The notes: a model not told the origin generated them from the sequence alone. A DNA stretch of 57,638 bases from Pseudomonadota bacterium (GCA_023405815.1 JAEXXM010000047.1:1-57638); one strand, 5' to 3'; numbered from the stretch's first letter, positions 38,036 through 47,327 are shown. Made by a program: numbers and translations.

Positions 38036-39112
38036 TTAGTCGCAGATTTTCTTAATCTTCCGCTCGGCCATATCGACGTGGAAATGGTTGCGATGCATCT
38101 CGTTGGCCTCGGGGCCGAGCGTGGTGCCGAAGATGCGGCAGGCGGCGGCGTGGGCTTCGCGCAGGAAGCGGGCGCCCGGACTGTTGGTCGGCCGGGCCAG
38201 TGCTGCGGTCGCTGCCGGGCTGAGGGAAGCGACCTGAGCATCCTTCGCCGCGACAGGCTTTTGTGCAGGCTTATCCGCCGTAGCGACTTTGTCGGGAGGG
38301 CCACCGAGACGCGCCGCAATCTGCTGGCGCTTGGACCCGCCCGGAAGGATGGCGGTGACGACATCGACCTCGGCACGGGTCGTGGGCTTTGTCAGAGTGC
38401 CGGGGGCGGGCGCCGGCTTGCCGGCAGCGGGCGCCAGCGTGTTGGTCGGCTGCGCGGCCTTCGACGCTGCCGCCTGCGCTGCTTGAACGATCTTCTCCTC
38501 GCGCGCCTTGGCTGCGGCGATATCGCGAGCCGTGGCGCCCCAGCCTTCGAGAACCGACACCTGCTGGCTCTTGTCGGTGACGAAGCCGCGGATATCGAGC
38601 GCGTCGACGTAGGCGTGCTGGCTGAGCTTCTTGCCGACGCGACCGAAAGCGGTGCGGCAGGAGTAGTCGCTCATGATCTCGATGGTGGCAATCTTCGCGC
38701 CGAGCTGGCGGCGGGCGGCCGGTTGCAGGTCGCGGGTGATCCAGTTGTGAAGCGGGGCGAGCATGCCGCAGTTGATGAGAGCGGCCGGCTGGAACGTGAC
38801 GTTATCCAGCTTGACGAGGCGGATCGGGGCGGGATTGCCGCACTCGCCATTCTTTATGGGCTCCTCGTAGCTGACGAGGACGTTGAGGCCCTTGAGCGCG
38901 GCGGTGCACTGGGCCTTGGCGGCGGCGATCTCGGCCGGGCTCCAGACATCAGGCTTGGGCGGTGTTGCCGGGGTGGGGGTAGCAGCTTTGCGCTCGGGGA
39001 CCGGCGGCGCGATGCCGGGTTGTGCTTTTTCGGCAGGCTTCGCGGTCTGCGCGATCGTCGGTGCCGTCAGAACCACAAGGGTGACCGCCAAGCCTACTCC
39101 GAATCGCAGCAT
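38036..39112 (-). CDS. Exported extensin-like domain protein
   Basis: The ATG at 39112, with GGTGGAG nine bases upstream, gives 358 residues and a signal peptide to about residue 23 (TIAQTAK). A Pro- and Ala-rich linker follows. The extensin-like C-terminal domain is split by a low-complexity insert near residues 210-310: YSCRTAFGRVGKKLSQHAYVDALDIRG on one side (shown here in short as CRTAFGRVGKKLSQHAYVDA) and HRNHFHVDMAERK on the other. The His and Asp residues are those of the M15-like peptidase fold. It may act on the cell wall. Its function is unproven. Confidence 0.85.
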   Translation of the reverse strand: MLRFGVGLAVTLVVLTAPTIAQTAKPAEKAQPGIAPPVPERKAATPTPATPPKPDVWSPAEIAAAKAQCTAALKGLNVLVSYEEPIKNGECGNPAPIRLVKLDNVTFQPAALINCGMLAPLHNWITRDLQPAARRQLGAKIATIEIMSDYSCRTAFGRVGKKLSQHAYVDALDIRGFVTDKSQQVSVLEGWGATARDIAAAKAREEKIVQAAQAAASKAAQPTNTLAPAAGKPAPAPGTLTKPTTRAEVDVVTAILPGGSKRQQIAARLGGPPDKVATADKPAQKPVAAKDAQVASLSPAATAALARPTNSPGARFLREAHAAACRIFGTTLGPEANEMHRNHFHVDMAERKIKKICD

Positions 39113-39272
39113 CGTTCGCGTCTCCACCGTTTACGGGTGTGGCACGGCATCTCTCGGCCAGGAATTGGCGAATCAACCGTACAAGTTTCTTCGTAATCCG
39201 CCCCAGTGTATAGGGGATTCCGACCGATTGATGATGAGCGGCGGCCGGCAATCGGCCTTGAGGAAGAAAGCT

Positions 39273-40400
39273 GTGCAATACGAAACGTCCACGGCGCAGA
39301 TGCAAGCTGAAGGCACGGCCGAGCAGCCGGTCGATGAGCTGCTGATCGAGTCAAAGGGTTCCTGCGCCGTCATCACGCTCAACCGGCCGCGCGCGCTCAA
39401 CGCTATCAACACCGCCATGCGGACCAGGCTGGCGGAGGCCTATCCGCGGTTTGCGCGCGATCCGCAGATTTATTGTGTCGTCATCCAGTCCGCGAGCGAG
39501 AAGGCCTTCTCGGCTGGCGGAGACGTGCGCGAGATCGTGCGCTGGGGGCGCGAGGACCGGGATGCGGCGCGGCGCGCCCTCAAGGAAGAGTACTCACTCA
39601 ACTGGCTGCACGAGTGCTTCTCCAAGCCGACCATCTCCCTGATCGACGGAGCGGTGATGGGCTCCGGCGTCGGTATCACGCTCTTCGGCACGCATCGGGT
39701 TGCGGGGGAGCGCTATCGGTTCGCGATGCCGGAGACCGCGATCGGCCTGTTTCCGGACGTCGGCGTGGCGTGGTCGCTTTCGCGGCTACCGCATTCGATC
39801 GGCATGTACCTCGGTCTCACAGGACGCTCGATCGGGGCGGCCGATGCCTACGCGCTCGGCCTCCTGACGCACTGCATTCCGGCGGCGCGTTTCGAGGAGA
39901 TCAAGGCGGCGTTGATCGACACCTGGCCGGTCGACACGGTTCTCGACGAGCGGCATGTCGATCCGGGGCCGGGCGAGCTCTCTCACTATGCGCCGATCAT
40001 AGACGGCTGCTTCTCGGCGCCGAGCGTCGAAGAGATCATCACGCGGCTCGACGGGATTGCAGGCTCGGATCGCGCGTGGGCGCAAGCAGTCATCGCCGAG
40101 CTCAACTCGCGCTCGCCGATCTCCCTCAAGGTCACGCACCGGCACATTCGCGGCGCGGCCAACCTCGACCTGCGGCAGACACTCGCCGTCGATTATCGCC
40201 TGGCTTGCCACTTCCTGGACGGCCACGACTTCTATGAAGGCGTGCGTGCAGCGCTCATCGACAAGGACGGCCACCCGAGGTGGCAGCCGGCGAAGCTTCA
40301 GGACGTGTCTGAAGCGATGGTTGAAGACCAGTTCGCGCCGCTGGGTGAGGATGATCTCGATTTGCCGACGCGGCCGCAGATGCAGGCAGCTCGCGTTTGA
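39273..40400 (+). CDS. 3-hydroxyisobutyryl-CoA hydrolase (enoyl-CoA hydratase family)
   Basis: GAGGAAG eight bases before the GTG at 39273 supports this start, giving 375 residues; an ATG pair at 39231 is the alternative. The crotonase fold shows ITLNRPRALNAINTAMR, SAGGDVREIV, GAVMGSGVGITLFG and AMPETAIGLFPDVG. The long C-terminal part (ISLKVTHRHIRGAANLDL, CHFLDGHDFYEGVRAALID) places it in the hydrolase branch of valine breakdown, which releases 3-hydroxyisobutyrate from its CoA ester. The Glu and Asp in ETAIGLFPDVG are the catalytic pair. It stands alone. Confidence 0.9.
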   Translation: MQYETSTAQMQAEGTAEQPVDELLIESKGSCAVITLNRPRALNAINTAMRTRLAEAYPRFARDPQIYCVVIQSASEKAFSAGGDVREIVRWGREDRDAARRALKEEYSLNWLHECFSKPTISLIDGAVMGSGVGITLFGTHRVAGERYRFAMPETAIGLFPDVGVAWSLSRLPHSIGMYLGLTGRSIGAADAYALGLLTHCIPAARFEEIKAALIDTWPVDTVLDERHVDPGPGELSHYAPIIDGCFSAPSVEEIITRLDGIAGSDRAWAQAVIAELNSRSPISLKVTHRHIRGAANLDLRQTLAVDYRLACHFLDGHDFYEGVRAALIDKDGHPRWQPAKLQDVSEAMVEDQFAPLGEDDLDLPTRPQMQAARV

Positions 40401-40490
40401 GCAAAAGGGGCGCGCGCACGATAAACAAAGCGTTCCGCTGACCCCCGATTACTATTCTTTTACTATGGGGATTTAGGTGACTTTTAGTTT

Positions 40491-40511
40491 TATGCCTTAC
40501 CTGTTGGCATA
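40491..40511. promoter_or_regulatory. Inverted repeat upstream of ldtR
   Basis: TATGCC-N9-GGCATA is a perfect inverted repeat 52 bases before the ldtR start, in an AT-rich gap (about 40430-40550) unlike its surroundings. MarR-type regulators bind such sites and control themselves. It is a fair LdtR operator candidate. Confidence 0.45.
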
Positions 40512-40563
40512 ACCCGGAAAAAACAAAACACCCGGGATCGGCGTCAAACAGTGTGAGGCAGTT

Positions 40564-41073
40564 ATGAGTGTTGCGCTCGATGTGGCGCGCCATCGTGCGC
40601 CAGTGCAGACCGACAGCTTTCGATCTGAATATCTGCAAGCGTTGCGCCTCGTCGAAAGGCTGCATCGGTTGCTGCTCGACGTGATCAAGGACGAGTTCGA
40701 CCGTCTCGGCGGCGCCGATCTCAACAGCGTGCAGGCGCTGCTGCTGTACAATATCGGTGAGAGCGAGCTGACGGCCGGCGAACTGAAGACGCGCGGCTAC
40801 TATCTCGGCTCGAACGTCTCCTACAATCTGAAGAAGCTCGTGGACATGGGCTATCTTCACTACAAGCGCTCGGAGACCGACCGGCGCAGCGTGCGGGTGT
40901 CCTTGACCGAGAAGGGCAAGGAAGCCTGTCAGGTGGTGCAGAAGCTGTACCAGCGCCAGCTCGGCTCGGTGGAGACCGTGGGAGAGGTCACGGAGGACGA
41001 CTTCCGCAATCTCAACAAGGCTCTCGTCCGTCTCGAACGCTTCTGGTCGGATCAGATCCGCTATCGCCTCTGA
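40564..41073 (+). CDS. ldtR: MarR family regulator LdtR
   Basis: The 169-residue protein has a winged helix: SELTAGELKTRGYYLGSNVS, YNLKKLVDMGYLHYKRSETDRRSV and the wing VSLTEKGKEA. Its form and its place just before an L,D-transpeptidase gene match LdtR, which in Liberibacter and other Hyphomicrobiales controls ldtP and stress genes. GAGG lies five bases before the ATG. The C-terminal part with two long helices makes the dimer. Control of ldtP at 41308 is likely. Confidence 0.9.
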   Translation: MSVALDVARHRAPVQTDSFRSEYLQALRLVERLHRLLLDVIKDEFDRLGGADLNSVQALLLYNIGESELTAGELKTRGYYLGSNVSYNLKKLVDMGYLHYKRSETDRRSVRVSLTEKGKEACQVVQKLYQRQLGSVETVGEVTEDDFRNLNKALVRLERFWSDQIRYRL

Positions 41074-41100
41074 TCGCCTGAACGCATCGGATCATTGCGA

Positions 41101-41130
41101 GAGGAGCCCCGGGGCGACCCGCGGCTCCTC
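41101..41130 (+). terminator. Stem-loop terminator after ldtR
   Basis: GAGGAGCC and GGCTCCTC form a perfect eight-base stem, 28 bases past the ldtR stop, and are followed by TTC and no long T-run. A second weaker hairpin (CCGGAT and ATCCGG) follows at 41145-41165. The rest of the gap up to 41307 shows nothing else I can name. Confidence 0.6.
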
Positions 41131-41307
41131 TTCGCCATTCTGAGCCGGATTGCCTCCCGATCCGGCGGGCGCCCGCTTGCCTTTGTGGCCGCACCGGGCG
41201 TACCTTCGCTTTTCTACGGGCTGCGAATATCTCGACATTCCGACGACTTGGGTGTTCGCGGGCGCCGGCCGATCGATAATCCGTTGCGCAAGACGGGGAG
41301 GGCTGTC

Positions 41308-42567
41308 GTGGGCTCGACGTGGGGGAAATGGGGTGCCGCGGTCTTGGCGGGCATGGCCCTGCTCGTGGTCGCCAAAGCGCCGAGCCGGGCGCAGGACTTC
41401 CTGAGGTTCGGGCCGGTCGGGGAAGGTCCGGGCGAATACAATCGCACCTACGACCGCAGCTTCATTCGCGAATGGCAGTCCAATCCCCCCAAGGGGTATC
41501 CGACTGCGTCCAAGGCGAATATCGCGCCGACCAAGGCCGCGGTGGCCCGCTATGAGGAGATCGTGGCGCGGGGCGGCTTCCCGCTGGTGCCGGACGTCGA
41601 GCTCGAGCCGGGTGCTTCCGACCCGGCGGTCGCAGTGCTGCGCCGGAGGCTCATGCGGTCCGGCGACCTCACCTCGGAGACGAGCTATCCGGAGCACTTC
41701 GGCTCCGACGTCGATACGGCGGTGAAGCGCTTCCAGGCGTCGAACGGCCTTGCGCCGACGGGCGTCGTCGACAAGCGCACCATCGCGGCGCTCAACGTGC
41801 CGTCGGAGGTGCGGCTCGCTCAGCTCAAGGCGAACCTCGGGCGGCTCAACGACCTCACCAAGATCGTCGCCAAGCGCTACGTCTTGGTGAATATCCCCGC
41901 AGCCCAGGTCGAGGCGGTGGAGAACGGTGCCGTCGCCTCGCGCCACTCCGGCGTGGTGGGCAAGCCCGACCGGCCGACGCCGCTGTTGCGCTCGACGATC
42001 ACCGATCTCGCCTTCAACCCCATGTGGACGTTACCGCCGACGGTGATCAAGGAAGACCTGATCCCCAAGGGCCGCGACATGCAGAGCGCGGGCGGGAACG
42101 TGCTCCTGAAGTTCGGTATCGACGCTTACGAGGGCGGCAAGAAGCTCGATCCGGAATCGATCGATTGGGCCTCGTCGCGCCCGCTTTCGCTCTCCTATCG
42201 GCAGGCGCCGGGAAAGGACAACCCGCTCGGGTTCCTGAAAATCAACTTCGCGAACTCAAGCTCGGTCTATATGCACGACAGCCCGAAGGAATCGCTTTTC
42301 GGGCGCAATTTCCGAGCTGCCAGCTCGGGATGTGTGCGGGTGCAAAACATAGAGCAACTGGCGGCCTGGCTGCTGACGGGACAGGGGACGGCGGAGCAGG
42401 TGGCCCACCTCAGGGAGAGCGGCGCGACGAAGACGGTGCGGCTTAAGAAGCCCGTGCCGCTCTATTTTGCCTACATCACCGCCTGGGCGACGCCGGATGG
42501 AGTCATTCAATTCCGTCCCGATCTTTACCTAAAGGATGGGGTGGGCGAGGTTGCGGCGGCGTACTAG
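41308..42567 (+). CDS. L,D-transpeptidase LdtP (YkuD domain)
   Basis: The start is the GTG at 41308 with GGGAGG six to seven bases upstream, giving 419 residues and a signal peptide to about residue 28 (KAPSRAQD). A peptidoglycan-binding domain lies near residues 105-155 (AVKRFQASNGLAPTGVVD). The YkuD catalytic site shows H323 in YMHDSPKESLF and C342 in ASSGCVRVQ. It makes 3-3 crosslinks in peptidoglycan or attaches lipoproteins. It lies next to ldtR, the usual order. A paralog is at 51332. Confidence 0.94.
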   Translation: MGSTWGKWGAAVLAGMALLVVAKAPSRAQDFLRFGPVGEGPGEYNRTYDRSFIREWQSNPPKGYPTASKANIAPTKAAVARYEEIVARGGFPLVPDVELEPGASDPAVAVLRRRLMRSGDLTSETSYPEHFGSDVDTAVKRFQASNGLAPTGVVDKRTIAALNVPSEVRLAQLKANLGRLNDLTKIVAKRYVLVNIPAAQVEAVENGAVASRHSGVVGKPDRPTPLLRSTITDLAFNPMWTLPPTVIKEDLIPKGRDMQSAGGNVLLKFGIDAYEGGKKLDPESIDWASSRPLSLSYRQAPGKDNPLGFLKINFANSSSVYMHDSPKESLFGRNFRAASSGCVRVQNIEQLAAWLLTGQGTAEQVAHLRESGATKTVRLKKPVPLYFAYITAWATPDGVIQFRPDLYLKDGVGEVAAAY

Positions 42568-42615
42568 ATGTCGCGCCGCACGGTTGACCAGCATCAAGGC
42601 CACCCCGCGCGGCCT

Positions 42616-42629
42616 TGATAGTTATCGTC
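42616..42629. promoter_or_regulatory. FNR/FixK-type box upstream of hemA
   Basis: TTGATagttATCGT matches the FNR/FixK box TTGAT-N4-ATCAA at eight of ten positions. It lies 107 bases before the hemA start, and FnrL control of hemA is known in Rhodobacter. It would link heme synthesis to low oxygen. Confidence 0.45.
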
Positions 42630-42735
42630 GCCAAGATCTTGATCGGCGGCGCGACAATAGACACGTTGCTCGCCAAGGCCCGGCGGGCAATGATAAGCGA
42701 AAAATACGACGCCTAGGGGAGTGGAAGTTCGCCTG

Positions 42736-43971
42736 ATGGATTATGCAAAGCAGTTCAGGGATGCACTCGACGCCGTTCATCGCGAGGGACGGTACCGCGT
42801 GTTCGCCGACCTTAAGCGTCGGCGCGGTGCATACCCGGCGGCAGACCACTTCCCTGATTCCAATACGGCGCGACCCATCACCGTCTGGTGCTCGAACGAC
42901 TACCTCGGCATGGGGCAGCACCCCAAGGTGCTGGCGGCGATGCACGAGGCGCTCGACACGGTCGGCGCCGGGTCCGGCGGCACGCGCAACATTTCCGGAA
43001 CGACGCACTACCATGTGCAACTCGAGGCCGAGCTTGCAGACCTGCACGGCAAGGAAGCAGCGCTGCTGTTCACCTCCGCCTACGTCGCCAACGATTCCAC
43101 GCTCGCGACCCTGGCGCAGCTCCTGCCCGGCGTCGTCATCTTCTCCGACGAGAAGAACCACGCGTCGATGATCGCCGGTATCCGCCACGGGCGCGGGCCG
43201 AAGCACATCTGGCGCCACAACGACATCGAGGATCTCGAGGCGCAGCTCAAGCAATACGATCGCGCAACGCCCAAGATCATCGCTTTCGAGAGCGTCTACT
43301 CGATGGACGGGCACATCGCTCCCATCGCTGCGATCTGCGACCTCGCCGAGAAGTACGGCGCGCTGACATACCTCGACGAGGTGCATGCGGTCGGCCTCTA
43401 TGGACCGCGCGGCGGCGGCATCGCCGAGCGTGATGGCGTCATGGACCGTGTCGACATCATCAACGGCACGCTGGCCAAGGGCTTCGGCGTGATGGGCGGA
43501 TATATCGCCGCCTCGCGCGATTGCTGCGATGCGATCCGCTCATATGCCGCGGGCTTCATCTTCACCACGTCGCTCGCCCCGACGCTTGCGGCTGGTGCGC
43601 TCGCCTCGATCCGCCACTTGAAATCGAGCACCGTGGAGCGCCAGCAACTCCAGGAGCGCGCTGCCGAGGTGAAGAGCCGGCTCACCGAGGCCGGCCTGCC
43701 CGTCATGGCATCGCCGAGCCATATCGTGCCAGTTGCGATCGGTGATCCTGTGCACTGCAAAGCCGTGACGGACGCCCTTCTCGAGCACTACGCCATCTAT
43801 GCCCAGCCGATCAATTATCCGACCGTGCCGCGTGGCACCGAGCGGATCCGGCTGACGCCTTCGCCGGTGCACAATCCCGCCCAGGTCGAGCAGCTCATCG
43901 CGGCCCTGACCGAGCTTTGGGAGGCTTGCCCGGTCGCCAAAGGCGAGTACGTGCGGCTGGCGGCCGAATAG
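42736..43971 (+). CDS. hemA: 5-Aminolevulinate synthase (C4 pathway)
   Basis: The enzyme condenses glycine and succinyl-CoA to 5-aminolevulinate. The ATG at 42736 has GGAAG eight bases upstream; a GTG at 42721 directly after GGGGA is less likely. The 411-residue product has WCSNDYLGMGQHP, GTTHYHVQLEAELA, DEVHAVGLYGPRGGG and the PLP lysine K248 in NGTLAKGFGV, the same number as in Rhodobacter. All marks of the ALAS type are present rather than the related KBL or BioF. glyA follows on the same strand after 171 bases. Confidence 0.97.
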   Translation: MDYAKQFRDALDAVHREGRYRVFADLKRRRGAYPAADHFPDSNTARPITVWCSNDYLGMGQHPKVLAAMHEALDTVGAGSGGTRNISGTTHYHVQLEAELADLHGKEAALLFTSAYVANDSTLATLAQLLPGVVIFSDEKNHASMIAGIRHGRGPKHIWRHNDIEDLEAQLKQYDRATPKIIAFESVYSMDGHIAPIAAICDLAEKYGALTYLDEVHAVGLYGPRGGGIAERDGVMDRVDIINGTLAKGFGVMGGYIAASRDCCDAIRSYAAGFIFTTSLAPTLAAGALASIRHLKSSTVERQQLQERAAEVKSRLTEAGLPVMASPSHIVPVAIGDPVHCKAVTDALLEHYAIYAQPINYPTVPRGTERIRLTPSPVHNPAQVEQLIAALTELWEACPVAKGEYVRLAAE

Positions 43972-44058
43972 CGGCCCCCGCTGCGCTTCGGCGCACCCTG
44001 CAAAAATCTCTAGTTGGAAACCGCGATAAGCTGTACGGGTTGAGCCCGGCGCGGCGCC

Positions 44059-44076
44059 CTCCTACTATGGTAGGAG
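44059..44076. promoter_or_regulatory. Perfect inverted repeat before glyA
   Basis: CTCCTAC-tatg-GTAGGAG is an 18-base perfect inverted repeat 67 bases before the glyA start. It could be a repressor site or a small hairpin in the leader. No regulator for it is visible nearby. Confidence 0.4.
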
Positions 44077-44142
44077 CCTGCAGGCAGCCCGAGCGCCAGC
44101 AGAGACCTCATTTACCTGTCCGTGAACCAAGGATAACCACGA

Positions 44143-45441
44143 ATGTTGAACGCCAAGGCCGAGCCCTCGAAGAGCGGGTTTTTCACCGCCAACCTTGCCG
44201 AGAGCGATCCTGAAATCGCGGATGCGATCAAGAAGGAGCTGGGCCGGCAGCAGCACGAGATCGAGCTGATTGCCTCGGAGAACATCGTCTCCAAGGCAGT
44301 CCTCGAGGCGGCCGGCAGCGTCCTCACCAACAAGTATGCCGAGGGCTACCCCGGCAAGCGCTATTACGGCGGCTGCCAGTACGTCGACGTCGTCGAGCAG
44401 CTCGCGATCGACCGCGCCAAGAAGCTGTTCGGCTGCGGCTTCGCCAACGTGCAGCCCAACTCGGGCAGCCAGGCCAACCAGGGCGTATTCAACGCGCTCG
44501 CCCAGCCGGGCGATACGATTCTCGGTCTCAGCCTTGCGGCCGGCGGGCACCTGACGCACGGCTCGCCCGTCAACCAGTCGGGCAAGTGGTTCAAGCCGGT
44601 GTCGTACATGGTGCGGCCCGACACGCACCGCATCGACATGGACGAGGTCTACAAGCTTGCGCTCGAGCACAAGCCGCGCATCATCATCGCCGGCGGCTCG
44701 GCCTATCCGCGCCACATCGAGTTCGCCGAGTTCCGCGCCATTGCCAACGAGGTCGGAGCGTACCTGATGGTGGACATGGCGCACTTCGCCGGTCTCGTCG
44801 CGGGTGGGCAGCATCCGAGCCCGTTCCCGCATGCGCACGTCGTCACGACGACGACTCACAAGACGCTGCGCGGTCCGCGCGGCGGCATGATCCTGACGAA
44901 CGACGAAGACATCGCCAAGAAGATCAACTCGGCGATCTTCCCGGGCATCCAGGGCGGTCCGCTGATGCACGCCATCGCCGGCAAGGCGGTTGCCTTCGGC
45001 GAGGCGCTGCGCCCGGAGTTCAAGATCTACGCCAAGAACGTGATCGAGAACGCCAAGGCGATGGGCGAGGTGCTGGTGAACTCCGGCTTCGCGCTCGTCT
45101 CCGGCGGCACCGACACGCACCTCATCCTGCTCGACCTGCGGCCGAAGAAGCTGACCGGCAACATTTCCGAGAAGGCGCTGGGGCGCGCGCACATCACAAC
45201 GAACAAGAACGGTGTTCCGTTCGATCCGGAGAAGCCGATGGTGACCTCGGGCATCCGTCTCGGCGCGCCCGCCGGCACCACGCGCGGCTTCGGCGTCGCC
45301 GAGTTCCAGGAGATCGGCCGCATGATCTCCGAGGTTCTGGACGGACTGGCGAAGAACGGCGAAGCCAGCAACGGCGCCGTCGAGGAGAAGGTCAAGGCGC
45401 AGGCCATCGCGCTGTGCGATCGCTTCCCGATCTACTCCTGA
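44143..45441 (+). CDS. glyA: Serine hydroxymethyltransferase
   Basis: The PLP enzyme moves one carbon between serine and tetrahydrofolate, making glycine and methylene-THF. AAGGA lies eight bases before the ATG. The 432-residue protein has HEIELIASENIVS, YAEGYPGKRYYGGC, MVDMAHFAGLVA and the PLP-lysine K240 in TTTHKTLRGPRGG. In methylotrophs with the serine cycle GlyA also has a central role, so the context is notable but not decisive. It is followed by a stem-loop and then nrdR. Confidence 0.97.
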   Translation: MLNAKAEPSKSGFFTANLAESDPEIADAIKKELGRQQHEIELIASENIVSKAVLEAAGSVLTNKYAEGYPGKRYYGGCQYVDVVEQLAIDRAKKLFGCGFANVQPNSGSQANQGVFNALAQPGDTILGLSLAAGGHLTHGSPVNQSGKWFKPVSYMVRPDTHRIDMDEVYKLALEHKPRIIIAGGSAYPRHIEFAEFRAIANEVGAYLMVDMAHFAGLVAGGQHPSPFPHAHVVTTTTHKTLRGPRGGMILTNDEDIAKKINSAIFPGIQGGPLMHAIAGKAVAFGEALRPEFKIYAKNVIENAKAMGEVLVNSGFALVSGGTDTHLILLDLRPKKLTGNISEKALGRAHITTNKNGVPFDPEKPMVTSGIRLGAPAGTTRGFGVAEFQEIGRMISEVLDGLAKNGEASNGAVEEKVKAQAIALCDRFPIYS

Positions 45442-45460
45442 TCGTAAGTTACCAACAACG

Positions 45461-45494
45461 CGAGGCGCGCTTGGGATATCCCGGGCGCGCCTCG
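45461..45494 (+). terminator. Stem-loop terminator after glyA
   Basis: CGAGGCGCGC and GCGCGCCTCG form a perfect ten-base stem about 20 bases past the glyA stop, and the loop itself holds GGGATATCCC. TTGCTTCTGG follows, so the T-run is poor. It separates glyA from the nrdR-rib operon. Confidence 0.65.
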
Positions 45495-45573
45495 TTGCTT
45501 CTGGTGCCTGCTAGCCGCTAATAATCGTCTGCCGTGCTCGGCGCGATGAGCCGACGGGCGGAGGAAGGCCAAG

Positions 45574-46101
45574 ATGCGCTGTCCCTACTGCGCCGGCGAG
45601 AACACGCAAGTCAAAGACAGCCGTCCCACGGAGGAGAACGCGGCCATCAGGCGGCGTCGCATCTGTCCCGACTGCGGCGGCCGCTTCACGACGTTCGAGC
45701 GTGTGCAATTGCGCGAGCTGATCGTCGTCAAGCGCTCGGGCCGCAAGGTGCCGTTCGACCGCGACAAGCTGGTGCGCTCGGTCGAGATCGCGCTGCGCAA
45801 GCGGCCCATCGATCCTGACCGGGTCGAGCGGATGGTCTCGGGCCTCGTGCGCCAGCTCGAGAGCGCGGGCGAGAGCGAGGTTCCATCCTCGACCATCGGC
45901 GGGCTCGTCATGGAGGCGCTGCGCGGGCTCGATCCCGTCGCCTATGTGCGCTTTGCCTCCGTGTACCGCGATTTCCGCGAGGCGGCCGACTTTCACGAGG
46001 TGCTCGGCGAGATTGCGGCCGAGCCGGTTGGCGCACATGAGGCGCCGCATATTGCCTTCGAGACCTCCGTTGTGGAGACACCCCCGCTCAAGAAGCACTA
46101 G
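45574..46101 (+). CDS. nrdR: Transcriptional regulator NrdR
   Basis: NrdR represses ribonucleotide reductase genes when dATP is high. The 175-residue protein has an N-terminal zinc ribbon (MRCPYCAGENTQVKDSRP, with CPDCGGRFTTFERV) and a central ATP-cone (VKRSGRKVPFDRDKLVRSV). GGAGGAAGG lies upstream of the ATG. It is the first gene of the riboflavin-nusB-thiL set, which is the standard order in Hyphomicrobiales. nrdJ at 30125 is its likely local target. Confidence 0.97.
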   Translation: MRCPYCAGENTQVKDSRPTEENAAIRRRRICPDCGGRFTTFERVQLRELIVVKRSGRKVPFDRDKLVRSVEIALRKRPIDPDRVERMVSGLVRQLESAGESEVPSSTIGGLVMEALRGLDPVAYVRFASVYRDFREAADFHEVLGEIAAEPVGAHEAPHIAFETSVVETPPLKKH

Positions 46102-46155
46102 TGCGATGATCGAGAAATTTGCCATCAGGCGAACTTCGGAATCGGGACACTAGGC

Positions 46156-47310
46156 ATGAGCCCAGCGGAGCGCAGCGGCTTCGACCTTCACATGATGCGG
46201 ATCGCGCTGCGGCTCGCTGCGCGCGGGCTTGGGCGCACTGCTCCAAATCCGGCCGTCGGAGCCGTGATCGCGGACGAGCACACGGGCGAGATCATCGCGC
46301 GCGGCTGGACGGCACCCGGTGGGCGTCCGCACGCAGAGACAGAGGCAATTGCGGATGCGGGGGAGCGCGCGCGGGGGGCGACGATCTACGTTACGCTCGA
46401 GCCCTGCTCGCACTACGGGGTGACCGCGCCCTGCGCCGACGCCATCGTCAATGCCGGCCTCGCACGGGCGGTGTGCGCGATCGAGGACCCCGATCCGCGC
46501 GTGGCGGGACGCGGGCTCAACCGGCTGCGCCAGGCGGGTCTTGCCGTCGAACGCGGCGTGCTGGCCGAGGCGGCGCATTGGGTGACCGCGGGCCACATAC
46601 TGCGGGTCACGGAGCGGCGCCCGCTCGTCACCGTCAAGTTGGCGCTCGACGGCGCGGGCGGCGTGCCGAGGGGCGAAACAGGCAAGCCCAGCTGGGTGAC
46701 AGGGGAGGGAGCCCGCGCGGCGGGGCACCTGATGCGCGCGCGCTCGGATGCGATCCTCGTCGGCCGGCGCACGGTGCTCGATGACGATCCACTGCTCACC
46801 TGCCGGCTACCGGGTCTAGAGGCCCGTTCGCCGGTGCGGGTGGTGCTGGCGCGCGATCCTTCGGGACTCGAGAAGTCGAAGCTGGCGCAGACGGCGCGCG
46901 TTTATCCGCTGTGGGTCATATGCGCAGAGGGAGCCGACGCTTCGGCCCTCGCGGCTGCCGGCGCCCAGATCATGCCGACGCGGCTCGTGGGCGGAGAGCT
47001 GTGGCTGCCTGGCGTTCTGGAGGCTCTCGTCGCCCGCGGCATAACCCGCCTTCTGGTCGAGGGCGGCCCTGCAACCTGGGGGGCGTTCTCGCGTGCCGGG
47101 CTCATCGACGAGGCGGTGCTGTTCCATGCTCGCGGTACGGACGGTGCCGAGTTGTCGCCCACCGGTGCGATCTCGGCCATGAGCCGCTACATCTCGACGG
47201 CGGGTTTTGACATTTACGATCGGCGAACGATCGGCGACGACGATATGCTGGCACTGCGCCGGCAGTGGCATCGCGGCAATCGCCGCTCGCAACCCGAACC
47301 GAAGCCCTAA
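46156..47310 (+). CDS. ribD: Bifunctional riboflavin deaminase/reductase RibD
   Basis: RibD performs the second and third steps of riboflavin synthesis. The 384-residue protein has an N-terminal deaminase with zinc motif HAETEAI and EPCSHYGVTAPCADAI, and a C-terminal reductase with AIRVGRRT-like DAILVGRRTVLDDDP and the LLVEGGPATWG segment. Length and domains are those of the family. It starts 54 bases after nrdR and precedes ribE by 17 bases. Confidence 0.95.
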   Translation: MSPAERSGFDLHMMRIALRLAARGLGRTAPNPAVGAVIADEHTGEIIARGWTAPGGRPHAETEAIADAGERARGATIYVTLEPCSHYGVTAPCADAIVNAGLARAVCAIEDPDPRVAGRGLNRLRQAGLAVERGVLAEAAHWVTAGHILRVTERRPLVTVKLALDGAGGVPRGETGKPSWVTGEGARAAGHLMRARSDAILVGRRTVLDDDPLLTCRLPGLEARSPVRVVLARDPSGLEKSKLAQTARVYPLWVICAEGADASALAAAGAQIMPTRLVGGELWLPGVLEALVARGITRLLVEGGPATWGAFSRAGLIDEAVLFHARGTDGAELSPTGAISAMSRYISTAGFDIYDRRTIGDDDMLALRRQWHRGNRRSQPEPKP

Positions 47311-47327
47311 GCAGCGAAGGAAGCACC

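Noticed and set aside
37331..39196. A 621-codon plus-strand open frame opposite hemB and the extensin-like gene
   Set aside because: Both minus-strand genes have clear family motifs, while this frame has none.
45442..46155. An FMN (RFN) riboswitch before the riboflavin genes
   Set aside because: None of the conserved RFN segments such as AGGGGCA or GATTCAG is present before nrdR, ribD or ribE.
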